Shown here: piece after piece, positions 1 to 12,861 of the stretch
How positions within the stretch are numbered: position 1 is the stretch's first letter
Layout: each line of letters begins with the position of its first letter
Assembly (NCBI GenBank): GCA_039720395.1
Contig: CM077828.1
Location: 15,908,264 to 15,972,263 of the forward strand
Source of the DNA: Liquidambar formosana
Lineage: Eukaryota > Streptophyta > Magnoliopsida > Saxifragales > Altingiaceae
Length of the DNA: 64,000 bases
Direction: 5' to 3'
Translations under genes and position numbers: made by a program
The notes under the pieces: generated by a model
Seen by the model: only the letters and a program-made list of their open reading frames with translations
Told to the model about the DNA's origin: nothing
Database searches by the model: none

Positions 1-68
1 TGTTTTTTAACTTTTGTTTTTCTGTTTTATTGTTTTCTGTTTATGTTTTTTATGTTGCTGAAAAACAG

Positions 69-2641
69 GGATTGAAGCGATGAATGCCACCGCAGATGTT
101 TCGGTGGACCAGTATCACCGCTACAAAGTAAGTGCTTTTTGTTTTTTCCCTCTCTTTAATTTTATATTAAAAAATATTAATTACCAAAGCGTGGTTCCCA
201 ATTCCTACTTTCAATATATGGGGACTCATTTATTTATTTATTTTTATAATATAAATATACTCCGTATATCATATTTTTGTGAAGGTGTTATACCCACGTT
301 ATAATGGGTTGATACAGAATAATACTTTCACACATGTTATTTATGAACAGTTATGAATTTATGATTGTCATTGCACAAGATTAAAGTTATTACTTTACAA
401 TAATAAAAAAGTTAGGATCATAAAATTCTGCCGTGCGGGAAAAGAACATGTTAGTTTGAGTCCAAAAAGAAGGTTGCCCCAATTGGACCAACCGGGACCT
501 ACCACGTGTTTAGGATCCCTTGTTGTTATCTGGGTATATTTGTATTGTTATCCAATCCCAACTTCCTTATCATATGTTCTAACATATATGTTTATCATAG
601 CAAAAATCAATCCAAAAATACCTAATTATGGACCAAATTAATCCCTAATGTGAACCCAATTTATTGAGGACAATACAGTCTTAGTATACATACATTGACA
701 CTTGGTGGCTTAACCCATCAACACTACACCCAAAAAATAATCTTCTCCAGGCCAGTTTATTTCCTTGAATGATATATGAAATTTAATGTCTTCTTCTATG
801 GTTACACAGGAAGATGTGTATATCATGGAAAAGCTAAACTTTGATGCATACCGGTTCTCAATCTCATGGTCTAGGATTTTCCCAGGTACATATTCAATAA
901 CACTTTTTTCTTTTGTAATCTGCTGTAAAAAAGAAAATTTCATCTTTACCCCTAAAATATGTTGTAATCTTGTGTAAATCATTGGTTTTAATGTAGATGG
1001 AACTGGGAAAGTAAATTGGAAAGGAGTTGCTTACTACAATAGGTTGATTGACTACATGCTTGAAAGAGGTATGTTTTGAAGAAATTTAAATAAATAAATA
1101 AAATAAAAAACACTATATTGCGATAGTAGGTCACTAGGTCTTCATCATGTTCTATGAAACACCGATATGATTTTAGCACCATGTAATTATCTTAAATGTT
1201 TTATAGGCATTACTCCGTATGCAAATTTGTACCATTATGATTTTCCTGAAGCACTTGAGAAGAAGTACGAAGGATGGTTGAGCCGTAAAGTAGTGTGAGT
1301 ACTATGACAAGCAATGGCCTTTTTTTTCATATATTTTCGGCCATTTTATTTTTTCTGAGCAATGATCAATCTCTGTTATATATGGTTTCAGAGTATTATT
1401 TCTGATGCTTGAATTTAGAATTTAGCTTTAGTTGGACTACAATTTGATAAAGGAATAAAACTCTACAGGAAAGATTTCACCGATTATGCAGACTTTTGTT
1501 TCAAGACATTTGGAGACAGAGTGAAGAATTGGATGACATTTAATGAACCTAGAGTAGTGGCAGCTCTTGGGTATGATAACGGAATCTTTGCTCCTGGAAG
1601 GTGCTCCAAAGCATATGGAAACTGTACAGCTGGGGATTCTGCGACTGAACCTTACATTGTAGCCCATAATTTGATTTTATCTCATGCAGCTGCAGTTCAG
1701 AGATATCGTCAGAAGTATCAAGTAGGATTAACATTCATTTCCTTTTCCCAATATATTGGAAAAATTAAAGCATGTGTTCATTGACAAATGTTTGCATTTC
1801 AGGAGAAACAAAAGGGGAGGATTGGAATTCTCTTGGATTTTGTTTGGTATGAACCTCTTACGAGATCAAAGGCCGACAACTATGCGGCTCAAAGAGCAAG
1901 AGACTTTCATGTTGGATGGTAAAAGTCCTTAACATCCGCCTGTAACAAGCAAACACATTCCATTATTCAAAATATCATAGAGTTATAGTCGATTCAATTG
2001 ATTGACACCATTGGCTATAGTGATAAATTAGTGATCCCAAAATTATTCCCCACTCTGAATAGTTTGGAATCTGGAACTTATTTTCCATTGGGAATAAGTT
2101 GGTTTTGCAAAATTTTCAAGAAAATGTTGTGAATAAATTGAGAAATTCGGGAAAGAATTTGAGGGGGGGAAATTATCATTCTAAAATTATTCAGGTAAAT
2201 CTGGGAATCATAAGGGGATATTAAAATAGATTTACATGAATTTAAGGGGGGGAAATAGTATGATTTGAAACTACATACAAAAAAGGTTCAAACAATTTTG
2301 TAACAATTAACGCTAATTTATAGCAATGCTGCTGGCTTTACATAGGTTTATTCATCCCATTGTATATGGTGAGTATCCAAGAACAATTCAAGACATTGTT
2401 GGAAAAAGGCTACCAAAGTTCACAGAAGAAGAGGTTAAGATGGTGAAGGGATCAATGGATTTTGTGGGTATCAACCAATATACTGCTTACTACATTTATG
2501 ATCCACATCAAGAAAAACCGAAAGTCCTGGGCTACCAGCAGGATTGGAATGCTGGGTTTGCTTGTAAGATATTACCTTCCTCTCGTTTTACCAAAAAAGG
2601 AATTTGTATTTTTATTGTTCACAATAAATCCTTTCGTAACT

Positions 2642-2674
<33 letters not shown>

Positions 2675-3326
2675 TTTGTGAAATTTTTTTCAGATGAGAA
2701 AAAGGGAGTGCCAATTGGTCCAAAGGTACAATCTTGCATTTACTTTTAGTTTTCAAGATTAAATCAAATTTCAATGAGAATTTAAATAAAAAAAAAAAAA
2801 AAATGATGCAGGATTGATGAAAATTTATCTTAGCATTTGAGTAATTGAATATTTGCAGGCAAATTCTTATTGGCTCTACAATGTACCATGGGGTCTATAC
2901 AAGGCTGTTACTTACATCAAAGAGCACTATGGAAATCCTAATGTGATTTTGTCTGAAAATGGTAAGAGTTAGTTCATCTTTTTTCTATTTTAAGCTCAAT
3001 ACGGTTTTGTGTTTTTGAGTCTCATGTCGTTTTATGTATGATTGGCAGGCATGGATGATCCCGGTAATGTCACTCTTCCTAAGGGATTGCATGACACCAC
3101 GAGGATTAACTTCTACAAAGGCTATTTATCTCAACTGAAGAAGGCAATTGACGATGGAGCAAATGTGACTGGCTACTTTGCATGGTCATTGGTTGACAAT
3201 TTTGAATGGAGATCAGGCTATACTTCAAGGTTTGGCATTGTCTATGTTGATTTCAAAACCCTCAAGAGGTACCCAAAGATGTCTGCCTATTGGTTCAAGA
3301 AGCTACTTCAAAAAAAGAAGCATTAA
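69..3326 (+). CDS. GH1 beta-glucosidase, copy 1 (BGLU44-like; 5' exon outside window)
   Basis: Glycoside hydrolase family 1 enzyme, expected to hydrolyse beta-glucosides or beta-mannosides in the secretory pathway or apoplast. Exons inferred from GT-AG sites and from copy 2: 69-127, 810-885, 997-1068, 1207-1294, 1469-1721, 1803-1918, 2346-2563, 2694-2725, 2859-2961, 3049-3326 (stop TAA). Together they form one open frame of about 431 codons. The acid/base glutamate lies in TFNEP (exon at 1469) and the nucleophile in SENG, split across the exons ending at 2961 and starting at 3049. WSLVDNFEW, typical of the sugar-binding pocket, is in the last exon. Family knowledge: the plant exon pattern and segments such as ADFCFKTFG and GINQYTA resemble Arabidopsis BGLU44 and rice Os3BGlu7. 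Exon 1, with start codon and signal peptide, must lie left of base 1. No internal stop or frameshift was seen. Substrate cannot be read from sequence. Confidence 0.93.
2644..2672. repeat. (TC)n microsatellite in GH1 intron
   Basis: An uninterrupted CT/TC dinucleotide run lies just upstream of the exon starting at 2694. The equivalent tract in copy 2 is at 9982-10019 and is longer, with one interruption. It serves as part of the pyrimidine-rich region before the splice acceptor. Confidence 0.8.
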
Positions 3327-4099
3327 GCGGCCAGACCAAGTTTCTGTCTTATGCCATAGCTGTCTAAACGAGTAATATTCGGCATTACTAGTAGGATACA
3401 AAAACAATCAGTGTTTTGGAATTAATTAGTCTCTTTATTGATGCTTTTAGTTCTTCCCCTTAATTTTATTTCTTCCGTAAGTGTCATATTCTTTCTCGAT
3501 CTGCAAACTGCAAACCATATGGCTTGAGCAAGTCAGTAAACAACACTATGAAATTGCAGAAGAATGATTTCTAGTGACCACCAAAATGATTTCTTGTGGC
3601 CTATGTGACGCACATTAACTATCTAGGAAACACTGTCCTTCAAAATAGATAGATCGGAACGTATCAACCGTGATGGACAAAAAAGATTGAAACGCATCAA
3701 CCGTGATGGACAGAACTAATCACTTGATCAGTGAGCAAATTGCATTTTGGACTCCTCGGGTAAAGGCCACCCACTGATCAGATACCTAGAAAACGGGCAA
3801 AGGTCCAAATTGATCGCCCAATTTTGAAACCACTCTTTTGAGCATATTTGAGCAGAAAAGCAGAAATAACACAGTTTGGTTCAATTTCAGCCTTTCACCC
3901 TGGCCTGCATGGCTGCATCATGTATGTCTTCAATTTCAATTAGTTCCTACTGGAACCTATTGGAAAATTAGTTTCCCATGTTGATTCTAACATCAATTAT
4001 CCATTTAACGGTTAGGAAAAGTTCAAGCCAAATGGCACTGTAAAAACCCCATTAATCCTGTTTCTTGCAACACAGACGCCCACTCACGCACAAAGAAAA
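3327..4099. other. 3' flank of GH1 copy 1
   Basis: Non-coding flank with no ORF I can support. It holds a short direct repeat around CATCAACCGTGATGGACA at about 3663-3713. The block recurs after copy 2 at 10671-11440, so it belongs to the duplicated unit. Confidence 0.5.
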
Positions 4100-4390
4100 G
4101 TACTCTGATATAACAATGCCATTACAAACTTTTGGGTGACTAAAATCCAAAAACACAAAAGAGGTACTACTCTGATGGTATCAATTTCATTCAAACTTTT
4201 GAATGCTACTTTCCCAGTAAAGGACCAAAAAACAAAAACAAAAGACTAAACAAAATGCATGTTCTCGCACCCACATACACACAAAAAGGTATTCTGATAA
4301 TATCAATTCCATTCAAGCTTTTGAGTGCCACCTTCCCAGTAAAGACCAAAAAACAAAACTAAACGGTGCACACACACACACGAGCCTTGT
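4100..4390. repeat. Three degenerate tandem repeats (copy 1)
   Basis: Three diverged units of about 100-120 bp share TCTGATRGTATCAATT, a CATTCAAACTTTTG-like core and CCCAGTAAAGACCAAA. The block ends in a short CA run. The same three units occur at 11440-11735 after copy 2. No coding function is visible. Confidence 0.6.
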
Positions 4391-4429
4391 TTTGATTCTT
4401 ATAATGCAAATTCTACGACGTCAGCTTAC

Positions 4430-4790
4430 TAATTTAACTCTTTTCTTTTTTCTTGGTGGAGTACATCTCTGGATGAGAAATGTTCTGCCCTAATGCTGAC
4501 ATTTCTTGCCCTTTTTGTCGTGCTAAGGCAGAGTCCATCGATCATCTTTTCACCCAATGTAATTGGTCTTGGCTTGTATGGTCCAAATGCTTGCAGTGGT
4601 GGGGTTGTGAGTGGTGTGCTCCATGCTCTCTCAGAGACATTTTTAGCAATTGGTTTATCACAAACATGGGTGGGGTTTATAAAATTACTAGGTTCCAAAC
4701 CCGTACAATCCTACTCTTGAATAAAATTAGTCTTCAGACCAAACTCCAAGACTTCATGTTATTCACCAATCTGGTTGCTCAGACTTGAAG
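4430..4790 (+). mobile_element. LINE remnant, RT zinc-binding domain (copy 1)
   Basis: The frame starting at 4480 reads CPFC, then ESIDHLFTQC, then WSWLVW and LQWWG. This matches the reverse-transcriptase zinc-binding domain (zf-RVT) at the C-terminus of plant non-LTR retrotransposons. Only this about 300-bp fragment is left; no reverse transcriptase or endonuclease is nearby. A second copy sits at 11770-12135, carried by the tandem duplication, not by separate insertion. Confidence 0.7.
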
Positions 4791-4929
4791 AGTCCTAAAA
4801 AAAGATCATAATAGAATCTAAATAATCTTCACCATGAAACATTAATGAAAATGTGAAATCTCTTGGGGACCTTTTATAGAAGCAAGAATACACTTTTTGT
4901 GATGCAAGTGTTCTTAGAAATCATGATGG

Positions 4930-5480
4930 TTGAACTAGTACTCCTTTGTTATGCAACTCCTACAATGCTGGTCAAACCCTTACAATATATTTTAGTTATT
5001 AAGTGATTTTATAAAATTGCATGAAAATCTTAGGTGGTGTTTAATTTGTATTCAAAGTTTTCTTAAATTTGTTGCCTATTCTTGCTTAAAACAAGAATTA
5101 TTTACAAAGAAACTATTGTTTGGCTTTAAAATTCTAATTAGGGATGGGGAGTTGTTCTTTGTTAATGCTTATTTAAGCTCGATGCCTTGTAACCAAGAAA
5201 CAATTAGAAAATTGTGAATGAATTATTAACCTTTGACTTTTTAGATGTTAATCTTTACTTTTAACCCTTTGGTGGATTTCGTAGCATGTCTTTTTGGTGG
5301 ATTCTTTTGGCCAAAGAATTGAATTTTATCCAATTTCATCGTCTATCGCTGTTAATCATCTTTGGTTCATTTCTTTTTATTTTGCCACTTATGTTCTAGC
5401 ATAAAAAACAATGGATAAGTTATTTTGCCACTTATTTTGCTACTTATTAAGTTATGTAGTTGTCTTCTTCTTCTTCTTCT

Positions 5481-5520
<40 letters not shown>

Positions 5521-6776
5521 CAATTTTCATCCAGTTATTAAGTCACAAAAATACATTTGTGCAGTAAGGTTTGTGTATATAAGAAGCTATTAAGAGATAT
5601 AATTCAGTTATTAAGTGATATTTGTGTATTATTGTAATCTTAGCAAGTTATTAAGTGAATACAATGGATAATTCAAAATAACTCGAAGTAAGTCATATAA
5701 TAATTTGATATCAAGAAATAACTTGTTGCTAGTAATTTACATAATAATTTGTTCTTGGGTAAGTCACATAGTAAGTCAAATGGCTGATTGGGGAAAGAAT
5801 GTACGTGAGAAGGTCATAAGAATGGGAAGTAATGTTTGAAATTCATGAAATTCAGAAAAAGGTGGAAGGAAAATATTGCTATTAAATAAAATCCTTACAA
5901 ACGTGGGATTGTGGGGTGTAATTGATTATTATCTAATTCCTTAAATGGTTGTAGGTTTACCATGAAAAGCCTCTTCTTTTACCATAAATACGAATGAACA
6001 TTTGCATAATAAAGCATAAATCAACTGAATAACTGAATCTTTGATAGCATTAAACCGAATTAATTTGAAGATTTTGGGTGCTCTTAAGATTTTCAATGTT
6101 TTAAACCACTTCATAGTTGTTAAAACAAGCCTATTCACATAGAGTTTTTCCCAATAATCAAAAAACGATATAACCCTAAAAAATGGGCATGATTTTGACA
6201 ATTTCTTCGAACCATCGCATATCACCACTTGATAACAAAACTTCGATGGTAGATTGTCGGCAATCAACAAACGAATAGAACCCATTTGGTCTACCATCGC
6301 AACTTAATATCATGTCTACTCAAAAGAGTAATTGACTGGTTTGAAGAGGAGGGAACGAGAGAATATTCGATACTGTAACTGACTAGTTGGAAGAGGGAAC
6401 GAGAAAAGGAAAGAACGTCCGATATTGTTGTTCATGATTTTCGCGATTAAACACGGAATGAGGGTTATTCAGTTATTTCGGCCTGATTTTGGGGGATTTC
6501 ATTTTATTTCAAATTATTTACCTTTTAAAGAGGAGACTAATAGAAAATGACTACATCAGTAGCTCTATGTAATAGGTCTATAAAGTAGTCCCATATAGAA
6601 GAACTCATTTTATTAATCTTTCTTTAGGGTTTTTAAAGCTTATTTAACTAAAAGTGATTTCATGAATTTAATTAACATAGTTTGAAAATTTCTCAATATA
6701 AATGTGGAAAATTAAAAGGATTATTTCTCACGTTTTCTTTAATATCAAATCTAGGTTACCATAAAACAAAGGGCGA
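4930..6776. other. Unique AT-rich spacer between GH1 copies
   Basis: No supported gene. It contains a TTC run grading into a long poly-T tract at about 5463-5520 and several motifs like TTATTAAGTKA. The longest reading frame (minus strand, 5941-6297, 118 codons) has no family I recognise and lies in AT-rich DNA. Confidence 0.5.
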
Positions 6777-6908
6777 TTGTTGTTTCCCTCTGTTACTCAA
6801 AGTCGACTTCCAGAGTTACAGTTTGGGCTAAACATATTTACTCTATGTTGGAATAGACTTATATTCTTGTGTTTGAGTCCGTCTTTGACTCTCCAACACT
6901 CTCCAGTC

Positions 6909-6916
6909 TATAAAAA
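6909..6916 (+). promoter_or_regulatory. TATA box of GH1 copy 2
   Basis: TATAAAAA lies 83 bases upstream of the ATG at 6999. It is followed by a CT-rich leader (6962-6980), typical of plant 5' UTRs. Initiation would be expected near 6940. This is the only complete host-gene promoter in the window. Whether copy 1 has the same promoter is not visible. Confidence 0.7.
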
Positions 6917-6998
6917 GGGTCGCCCAGTCACAGCTTTTGTACACTCCTTAGAGCCCCGACACCCCCTCTCTCTCTCTCTGTAATTGTGTAATTTGAAG

Positions 6999-9981
6999 AT
7001 GAGAGACCCATTGCCATTGTTGTTGCTGGTTGTCCTCGTGATTCAGAGTGTTGCACATGCATTGGAGGGCAGTGAGGCCGCACGGCCAGAGATGTCGAGC
7101 GTCGACACTGGTGGGCTGAGCAGACAGAGCTTCCCGAAGGGGTTCGTGTTCGGAACGGCGACGTCTGCTTATCAAGTTGAAGGAATGGCTCACAAGGACG
7201 GCCGTGGGCCCAGCATCTGGGACGTCTTCATTCAAACTCCCGGTAATTAACACAATTATATCCCTATTTATTTATTTATTAAGTTGTTTCTTTTTCCTTT
7301 TTTTTTTTAACTTTTAACTCTTTGTTTTTCTGTTTTATTGTTTTCTGTTTATGTTTTCTATGTTGCTGAAAAACAGGGATTGAAGCAATGAATGCCACCG
7401 CAGATGTTTCGGTGGACCAGTATCACCGCTACAAAGTTAGCACTTTTTGTTTTTTCCCTCTCTTTAATTTAGATTAAAAAATATTAATTACCAAAGCTTG
7501 GTTCCCAGTTCCTACTTTCAATATATGGGGACTTATTTATTTATTATTTAATTTTATAATATAAATATATTCCGTATATCATCTTTTTGTGAGGTGTTAT
7601 ACCCACGTTATGATGGGTTGATACAGAATAACACTTTCACACATATTATTTATGAACCATTACGAATTTATTATTGTCATTGCACAAGATCAAAGTTATT
7701 ATTTTACAAAAATAAAAAAGTTAGGATCAGAAAATTCTGCCCTGTGGGAATAGAACAAGTTAGTTTGAGTCCAAAAAGAAGGCTGCCCCAATTGGACCAA
7801 CCAGGACCTACCACGTGTTTAGGATCCCTTGTTGTTATCTAGGTATATTTGTATTGTTATCCAATCCCAACTTCCTTATCATATGTTCTAACATATATGT
7901 TTATCATAGCAAAAATCAATCCAAAAATACCTAATTATGGACCAAATTAATCCCTAATGTGAACCCAATTTATTGAGGATAATACGGTCCTAGTATATAT
8001 ATACTGACACTTGGTGGCTTAACCCATCGACACTGCACCCAAAAAAATAATCTTCTCCAGGCCAATTTATTTCCTTGAATGATATATGAAATTTAATGTC
8101 TTCTTCTATGGTTACACAGGAAGATGTGTATATCATGGAAAAGCTGAACTTTGATGCATACCGGTTCTCAATCTCATGGTCTAGGATTTTCCCAGGTACA
8201 TAATTCAATAACACTTTTTTCTTTTGTAATCTGCTGTAAAAAATAATAAATAAATAAATAAGGAAAATTAAAATTTCATCTTTACCCCTGAAATATGTTG
8301 TAATCTTGTGTAAATCATTGGTTTTAATGTAGATGGAGCTGGGAAAGTAAATTGGAAAGGAGTTGCTTACTACAATAGGTTGATTGACTACATGCTTGAA
8401 AGAGGTATGTTTTGAAGAAATTTAAATAAATAAATAAAATTAAAAACACTATACTGAGATAGTAGGTCACTAGGTCTTCATCATGTTCTATGAAACACCG
8501 ATATGATTTTAGCACCATGTAATTATCTTAAATGTTTTATAGGCATTACTCCGTATGCAAATCTGTACCATTATGATTTTCCTGAAGCACTTGAGAAGAA
8601 GTACGAAGGATGGTTGAGCCGTCAAGTAGTGTGAGTACTATGACAAGCAATGGCCTTTTTTTCATATATTTTCCGCCATTTTATTTTTTTCTGAGCAATG
8701 ATCAATCTCTGTTATATATGGTTTTAGAGTATTATTTTTGATGCTTGAATTTAGAATTTAGCTTTTGTTGGATTGCAATTTGATAAACGGAATAAAACTC
8801 TACAGGAAAGATTTCACCGATTATGCAGACTTTTGTTTCAAGACATTTGGAGATAGAGTGAAGAATTGGATGACGTTTAATGAACCTAGAGTAGTGGCAG
8901 CTCTTGGGTATGATAACGGAATCTTTGCTCCTGGAAGGTGCTCCAAAGCATATGGAAACTGTACAACTGGGGATTCTGCGACTGAACCTTATATTGTAGC
9001 CCATAATTTGATTTTATCTCACGCAGCCGCAGTTCAGAGATATCGTCAGAAGTATCAAGTAGGATTAACATTCATTTCCTTTTGCCAATATATTGGAAAA
9101 ATTAAAGCATGTGTTCATTGACAAATGTTTGCATTTCAGGAAAAACAAAAGGGGAGGATTGGAATTCTCTTGGATTTTGTTTGGTATGAACCACTTACGA
9201 GATCAAAGGCCGACAACTATGCAGCTCAAAGAGCAAGAGACTTTCATGTTGGATGGTAAAAGTCCTTAACATCCTCCTGTAACAAGCAAACACATTCCAT
9301 TATTCAAAATATCATAGAGTTATAGTCGATTCAATTGATTGACACCATTGGCTATAGTGATAAATTAGTGATCCCAAAATTATTCCCCACTCTGAATGGT
9401 TTGGAATCTGGAACTTATTTTCCATCGGGAATAAGTTGGTTTTGCAAAATTTTCAAGAAAATGTTGTGAATAAATTGAGAAATTCGGGAAAGAATTTGAG
9501 TGGGGGAAATTATCATTCTAAAATTATTCAGTAAAATCTGGGAATCATAAGGGGATATTCAAATAGATTTACATGCATTTAAGGGGCGGAAATAGTATGA
9601 TTTGGAACTACATACAAAAAAGGTTCAAACAATTTTGTAACAATTAACGCTAATTTATAGCACTGCTCCTGGCTTTACATAGGTTTATTCATCCCATTGT
9701 ATACGGTGAGTATCCAAGAACAATTCAAGACATTGTTGGAAAAAGGCTACCCAAGTTCACAGAAGAAGAGGTTAAGATGGTGAAGGGCTCAATGGATTTT
9801 GTGGGTATCAACCAATATACTGCTTACTACATTTATGATCCACATCAAGAAAAACCGAAAGATCCTGGGCTACCAGCAGGATTGGAATGCTGGGTTTGCT
9901 TGTAAGATATTACCTTCCTCTCGTTTTACCAAAACAGGAATTTGTATTTTTATCGTTCACATTAAATCCTTTCGTTACTGA

Positions 9982-10018
<37 letters not shown>

Positions 10019-10670
10019 GCTTTGTGAAATTTTTTTCAGATGAGAAAAAGGGAGTGCCAATTGGTCCAAAGGTACAATCTTGCATTTACTTTTAGTTTTC
10101 AAGATTAAATCAAATTTCAATGAGAATTTAAAAAAAAAAAAAAAAAATGATGCAGGATTGATGAAAATTTATCTTAGCATTTGAGTAATTGAATATTTGC
10201 AGGCAAATTCTTATTGGCTCTACAATGTACCATGGGGTCTATACAAGGCTGTTACTTACATCAAAGAGCACTATGGAAATCCTAATGTGATTTTGTCTGA
10301 AAATGGTAAGAGTTAGTTCATCTTTTTTCTATTTTAAGCTCAATACGGTTTTGTGTTTTTGAGTCTCATGTCGTTTTATGTATGATTGGCAGGCATGGAT
10401 GATCCCGGTAATGTCACTCTTCCTAAGGGATTGCATGACACCACGAGGATTAACTTCTACAAAGGCTATTTATCTCAACTGAAGAAGGCAATTGACGATG
10501 GAGCAAATGTGACTGGCTACTTTGCATGGTCATTGGTTGACAATTTTGAATGGAGATCAGGCTATACTTCAAGGTTTGGCATTGTCTATGTTGATTTCAA
10601 AACCCTCAAGAGGTACCCAAAGATGTCTGCCTATTGGTTCAAGAAGCTACTTCAAAAAAAGAAGCATTAA
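6999..10670 (+). CDS. GH1 beta-glucosidase, copy 2, with one-base frameshift in exon 8 (possible pseudogene)
   Basis: Same enzyme as copy 1, here with exon 1. Exons: 6999-7242, 7377-7435, 8120-8195, 8333-8404, 8543-8630, 8806-9058, 9140-9255, 9683-9901, 10040-10071, 10203-10305, 10393-10670. The ATG at 6999 begins a signal peptide ([21 protein letters not shown]) followed by the GH1 start [15 protein letters not shown]. All splice sites match copy 1, and exon lengths match except exon 8, which is 219 instead of 218 bases: an A is inserted in CCGAAAGATCC (copy 1 CCGAAAGTCC). Spliced as in copy 1, the frame ends at TGA 10041-10043 after about 376 codons instead of about 512. The exons with the nucleophile SENG and WSLVDNFEW are lost. 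A sequencing or assembly error would produce the same picture. Confidence 0.88.
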
Positions 10671-11439
10671 GCGGCCAGACCAAGTTTCTGTCTTATGCCA
10701 TAGCTGTCTAAACGAGTAATATTCGGCATTACTAATAGGATACAAAAACTATCAGTGTTTTGGAATTAATTAGTCTCCTTATTGATGCTTTTAGTTCTTC
10801 CCCTTAATTTTATTTCTTCCATAAGTGTCATTTTCTTTCTCGATCTGCAAACTGCAAACCATATGGCTTGGGCGAGTCAATAAACAACACTATGAAATTG
10901 CAGAAGAATGATTTCTAGTGACCACCAAAATGATTTCTTGTGGCCTATGTGACGCACATTAACTATCTAGGAAACACTGTCCTTCAAAATAGATAGATCG
11001 GAACGTATCAACCGTGATGGACAAAAAAGATTGAAACGCATCAACCGTGATGGACAGAACTAATCACTTGATCAGTGAGCAAATTGCATTTTGGACTCTT
11101 AGGGTAAAGGCCACCCACTGATCAGATACCTAGAAAACGGGCAAAGGTCCAAATTGATCGCCCAATTTTGAAAGCCACTCTTTTGAGCATATTTGAGCAG
11201 AAAAGAAGAAATAACACAGATTGGTTCAATTTCAGCCTTTCACCCTGGCCTGCATGGCTGCATCATGTATGTCTTCAATTTCAATTAGTTCCTACTGGAA
11301 CCTATTGGAAAATTAGTTCCCCATGTTGATTCTAACATCAATTATCCATTTAACGGTTAGGAAAAGTTCAAGCCAAATGGCACTGTAAAAACCCCATTAA
11401 TCCTGTTTCTTGCAACACTAGACGTGCACTCACGCACAA

Positions 11440-11735
11440 AGAAAGGTACTCTGATATAACAATGCCATTACAAACTTTCAGGATGACTAAAGTCCAAAAA
11501 CACAATAGGAGGTACCACTCTGATGGTATCAATTTCATTCAAACTTTTGAATGCTAGTTTCCCAGTAAAGACCAAAAAACAAAAACAAAAGACTAAACAA
11601 AATGCATGTTCTCGCACCCACATACACACAAAAAGGCATTCTGATAATATCAATTCCATTCAAGCTTTTGAGTGCCACCTTCCTAGTAAAGACCAAAAAG
11701 CTAAACTAAACGGTGCACACACACACACACGAGCC
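11440..11735. repeat. Three degenerate tandem repeats (copy 2)
   Basis: Counterpart of 4100-4390. It has the same three diverged units and closing CA run, slightly longer here. Confidence 0.6.
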
Positions 11736-11769
11736 TTGTTTTGATTCTTATAATGAAAATTCTACAACG

Positions 11770-12135
11770 TCAGCTTACTAATTTAACTCTTTTCTTTTTT
11801 CTTGGTGGAGTACTTCTCTGGATGAGAAATGGTCTGCCCTAATGCTGACATTTCTTGCCCTTTTTGTCGTTCTAAGGCAGAGTCCGTCGATCATCTTTTC
11901 ACCCAATGTAATTGGTCTTGGCTTGTATGGTCCGAATGCTTGCAGTGGTGGGGTTGTGAGTGGTGTGCTCCATGCTCTCTCAGAGACATTTTTGGCCGTT
12001 GGTTTATCACAAACATGGGTGGGGCTTATTAAATTACTAGGTTCCAAACACATGCAATCCTGCTCCTGAATGAAATTAGTCTTCAAACCAAACTCCAAGA
12101 CTTCATGTTATTCACCAATCTGGTTGCTCAGACTT
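11770..12135 (+). mobile_element. LINE remnant, RT zinc-binding domain (copy 2)
   Basis: The frame at 11829 repeats CPFC, ESVDHLFTQC, WSWLVW and LQWWG of the zf-RVT domain. It is near-identical to 4430-4790 and was carried along by the gene duplication. Confidence 0.7.
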
Positions 12136-12278
12136 GAAGAGTCCTCAAAAAAGATCATAATAGAATCTAAATAATCTTCACCATAAAACATTAATGAAAA
12201 TGTGAAATCTCTTGGGGACCTTTCATGGAAGCTAGAACACACTTTTTGTGATGCAAGTGTCCTTAGAAATCATGATGG

Positions 12279-12861
12279 CAGTAATCTATTTACATAAATT
12301 CTTTCTACTTTCCGAAGACAGATTTTACTGTACGGAGGATTGGAGGATTACATGTTCTAGAAAATATCAAAATAATTATAACATGCTTTAATGTATGGAC
12401 AGCGATATGCAAGGATTCTCGTCAATAAGATTTGGAAGATATACAGGAGAAACTTGGCTTTCATATTTTGTTTTCTGTGTGTGTCTCTATAAGTTTCCTG
12501 TCATCTCCTTTAATTTTTTTATGTAATACTGCTTCATGTTAATTTGTCCACTTTTCTTAGTTGTTTGCCCAAAATTCTAATATCTTCTCTGCCACCCATG
12601 TTATTATTGTCATGTACTTCATGGTCCAACTTTCTTGGCTCTACTAAAATTCTGCATCATTATTAAGTCTTGCAAGTGAGCGAAGATTTTAACTGGAGGC
12701 TGTGTACTTAGAGATTGGAGTTAGTTCCACCCTTGTGGAAGACTGATCATGTAGCTGAAAGAATAATTTAACTGAAAGAATGATTTAGCAAGTTTATATC
12801 TATTATTTCTGTTTAGAAGTACAATATATTGTGGAATAATTAATTTATGTGCATGTAGAGA
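12279..12861. other. Non-coding spacer
   Basis: AT-rich sequence between the end of the duplicated block and the Myb/SANT-like fragment. It may include intron or upstream sequence of that gene, but I see no clear coding segment or terminal repeat. Confidence 0.4.

Larger units (their letters stand above)
1..4929 (+). repeat. Tandem segmental duplication, copy 1
   Basis: Bases 1-4929 match 7305-12278 in exons, introns, 3' flank and a LINE remnant. Similarity stops abruptly after TCATGATGG at 4929 / CATGATGG at 12278. Differences are scattered substitutions and small indels, including in introns, which suggests a recent duplication. The left end of this copy is outside the window, so the full unit and its junction sequence are not visible. 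Confidence 0.9.
7305..12278 (+). repeat. Tandem segmental duplication, copy 2
   Basis: Counterpart of 1-4929 in the same orientation, including the LINE remnant at 11770-12135. The region upstream, with promoter and exon 1 (6777-7304), has no partner in view because copy 1 is cut by the window edge. Confidence 0.9.

Noticed and set aside
5411..5593. Frame with a long Phe run
   Set aside because: Produced by the poly-T/TTC tract at 5463-5520.
5941..6297. Minus-strand frame of 118 codons in the spacer before GH1 copy 2
   Set aside because: No recognised motif, AT-rich, no splice or promoter context; a faint resemblance to NLR-type wording was too weak to call.
6948..7253. Minus-strand frame of 101 codons opposite GH1 exon 1
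   Set aside because: Mirror of a coding exon with a signal peptide on the plus strand.
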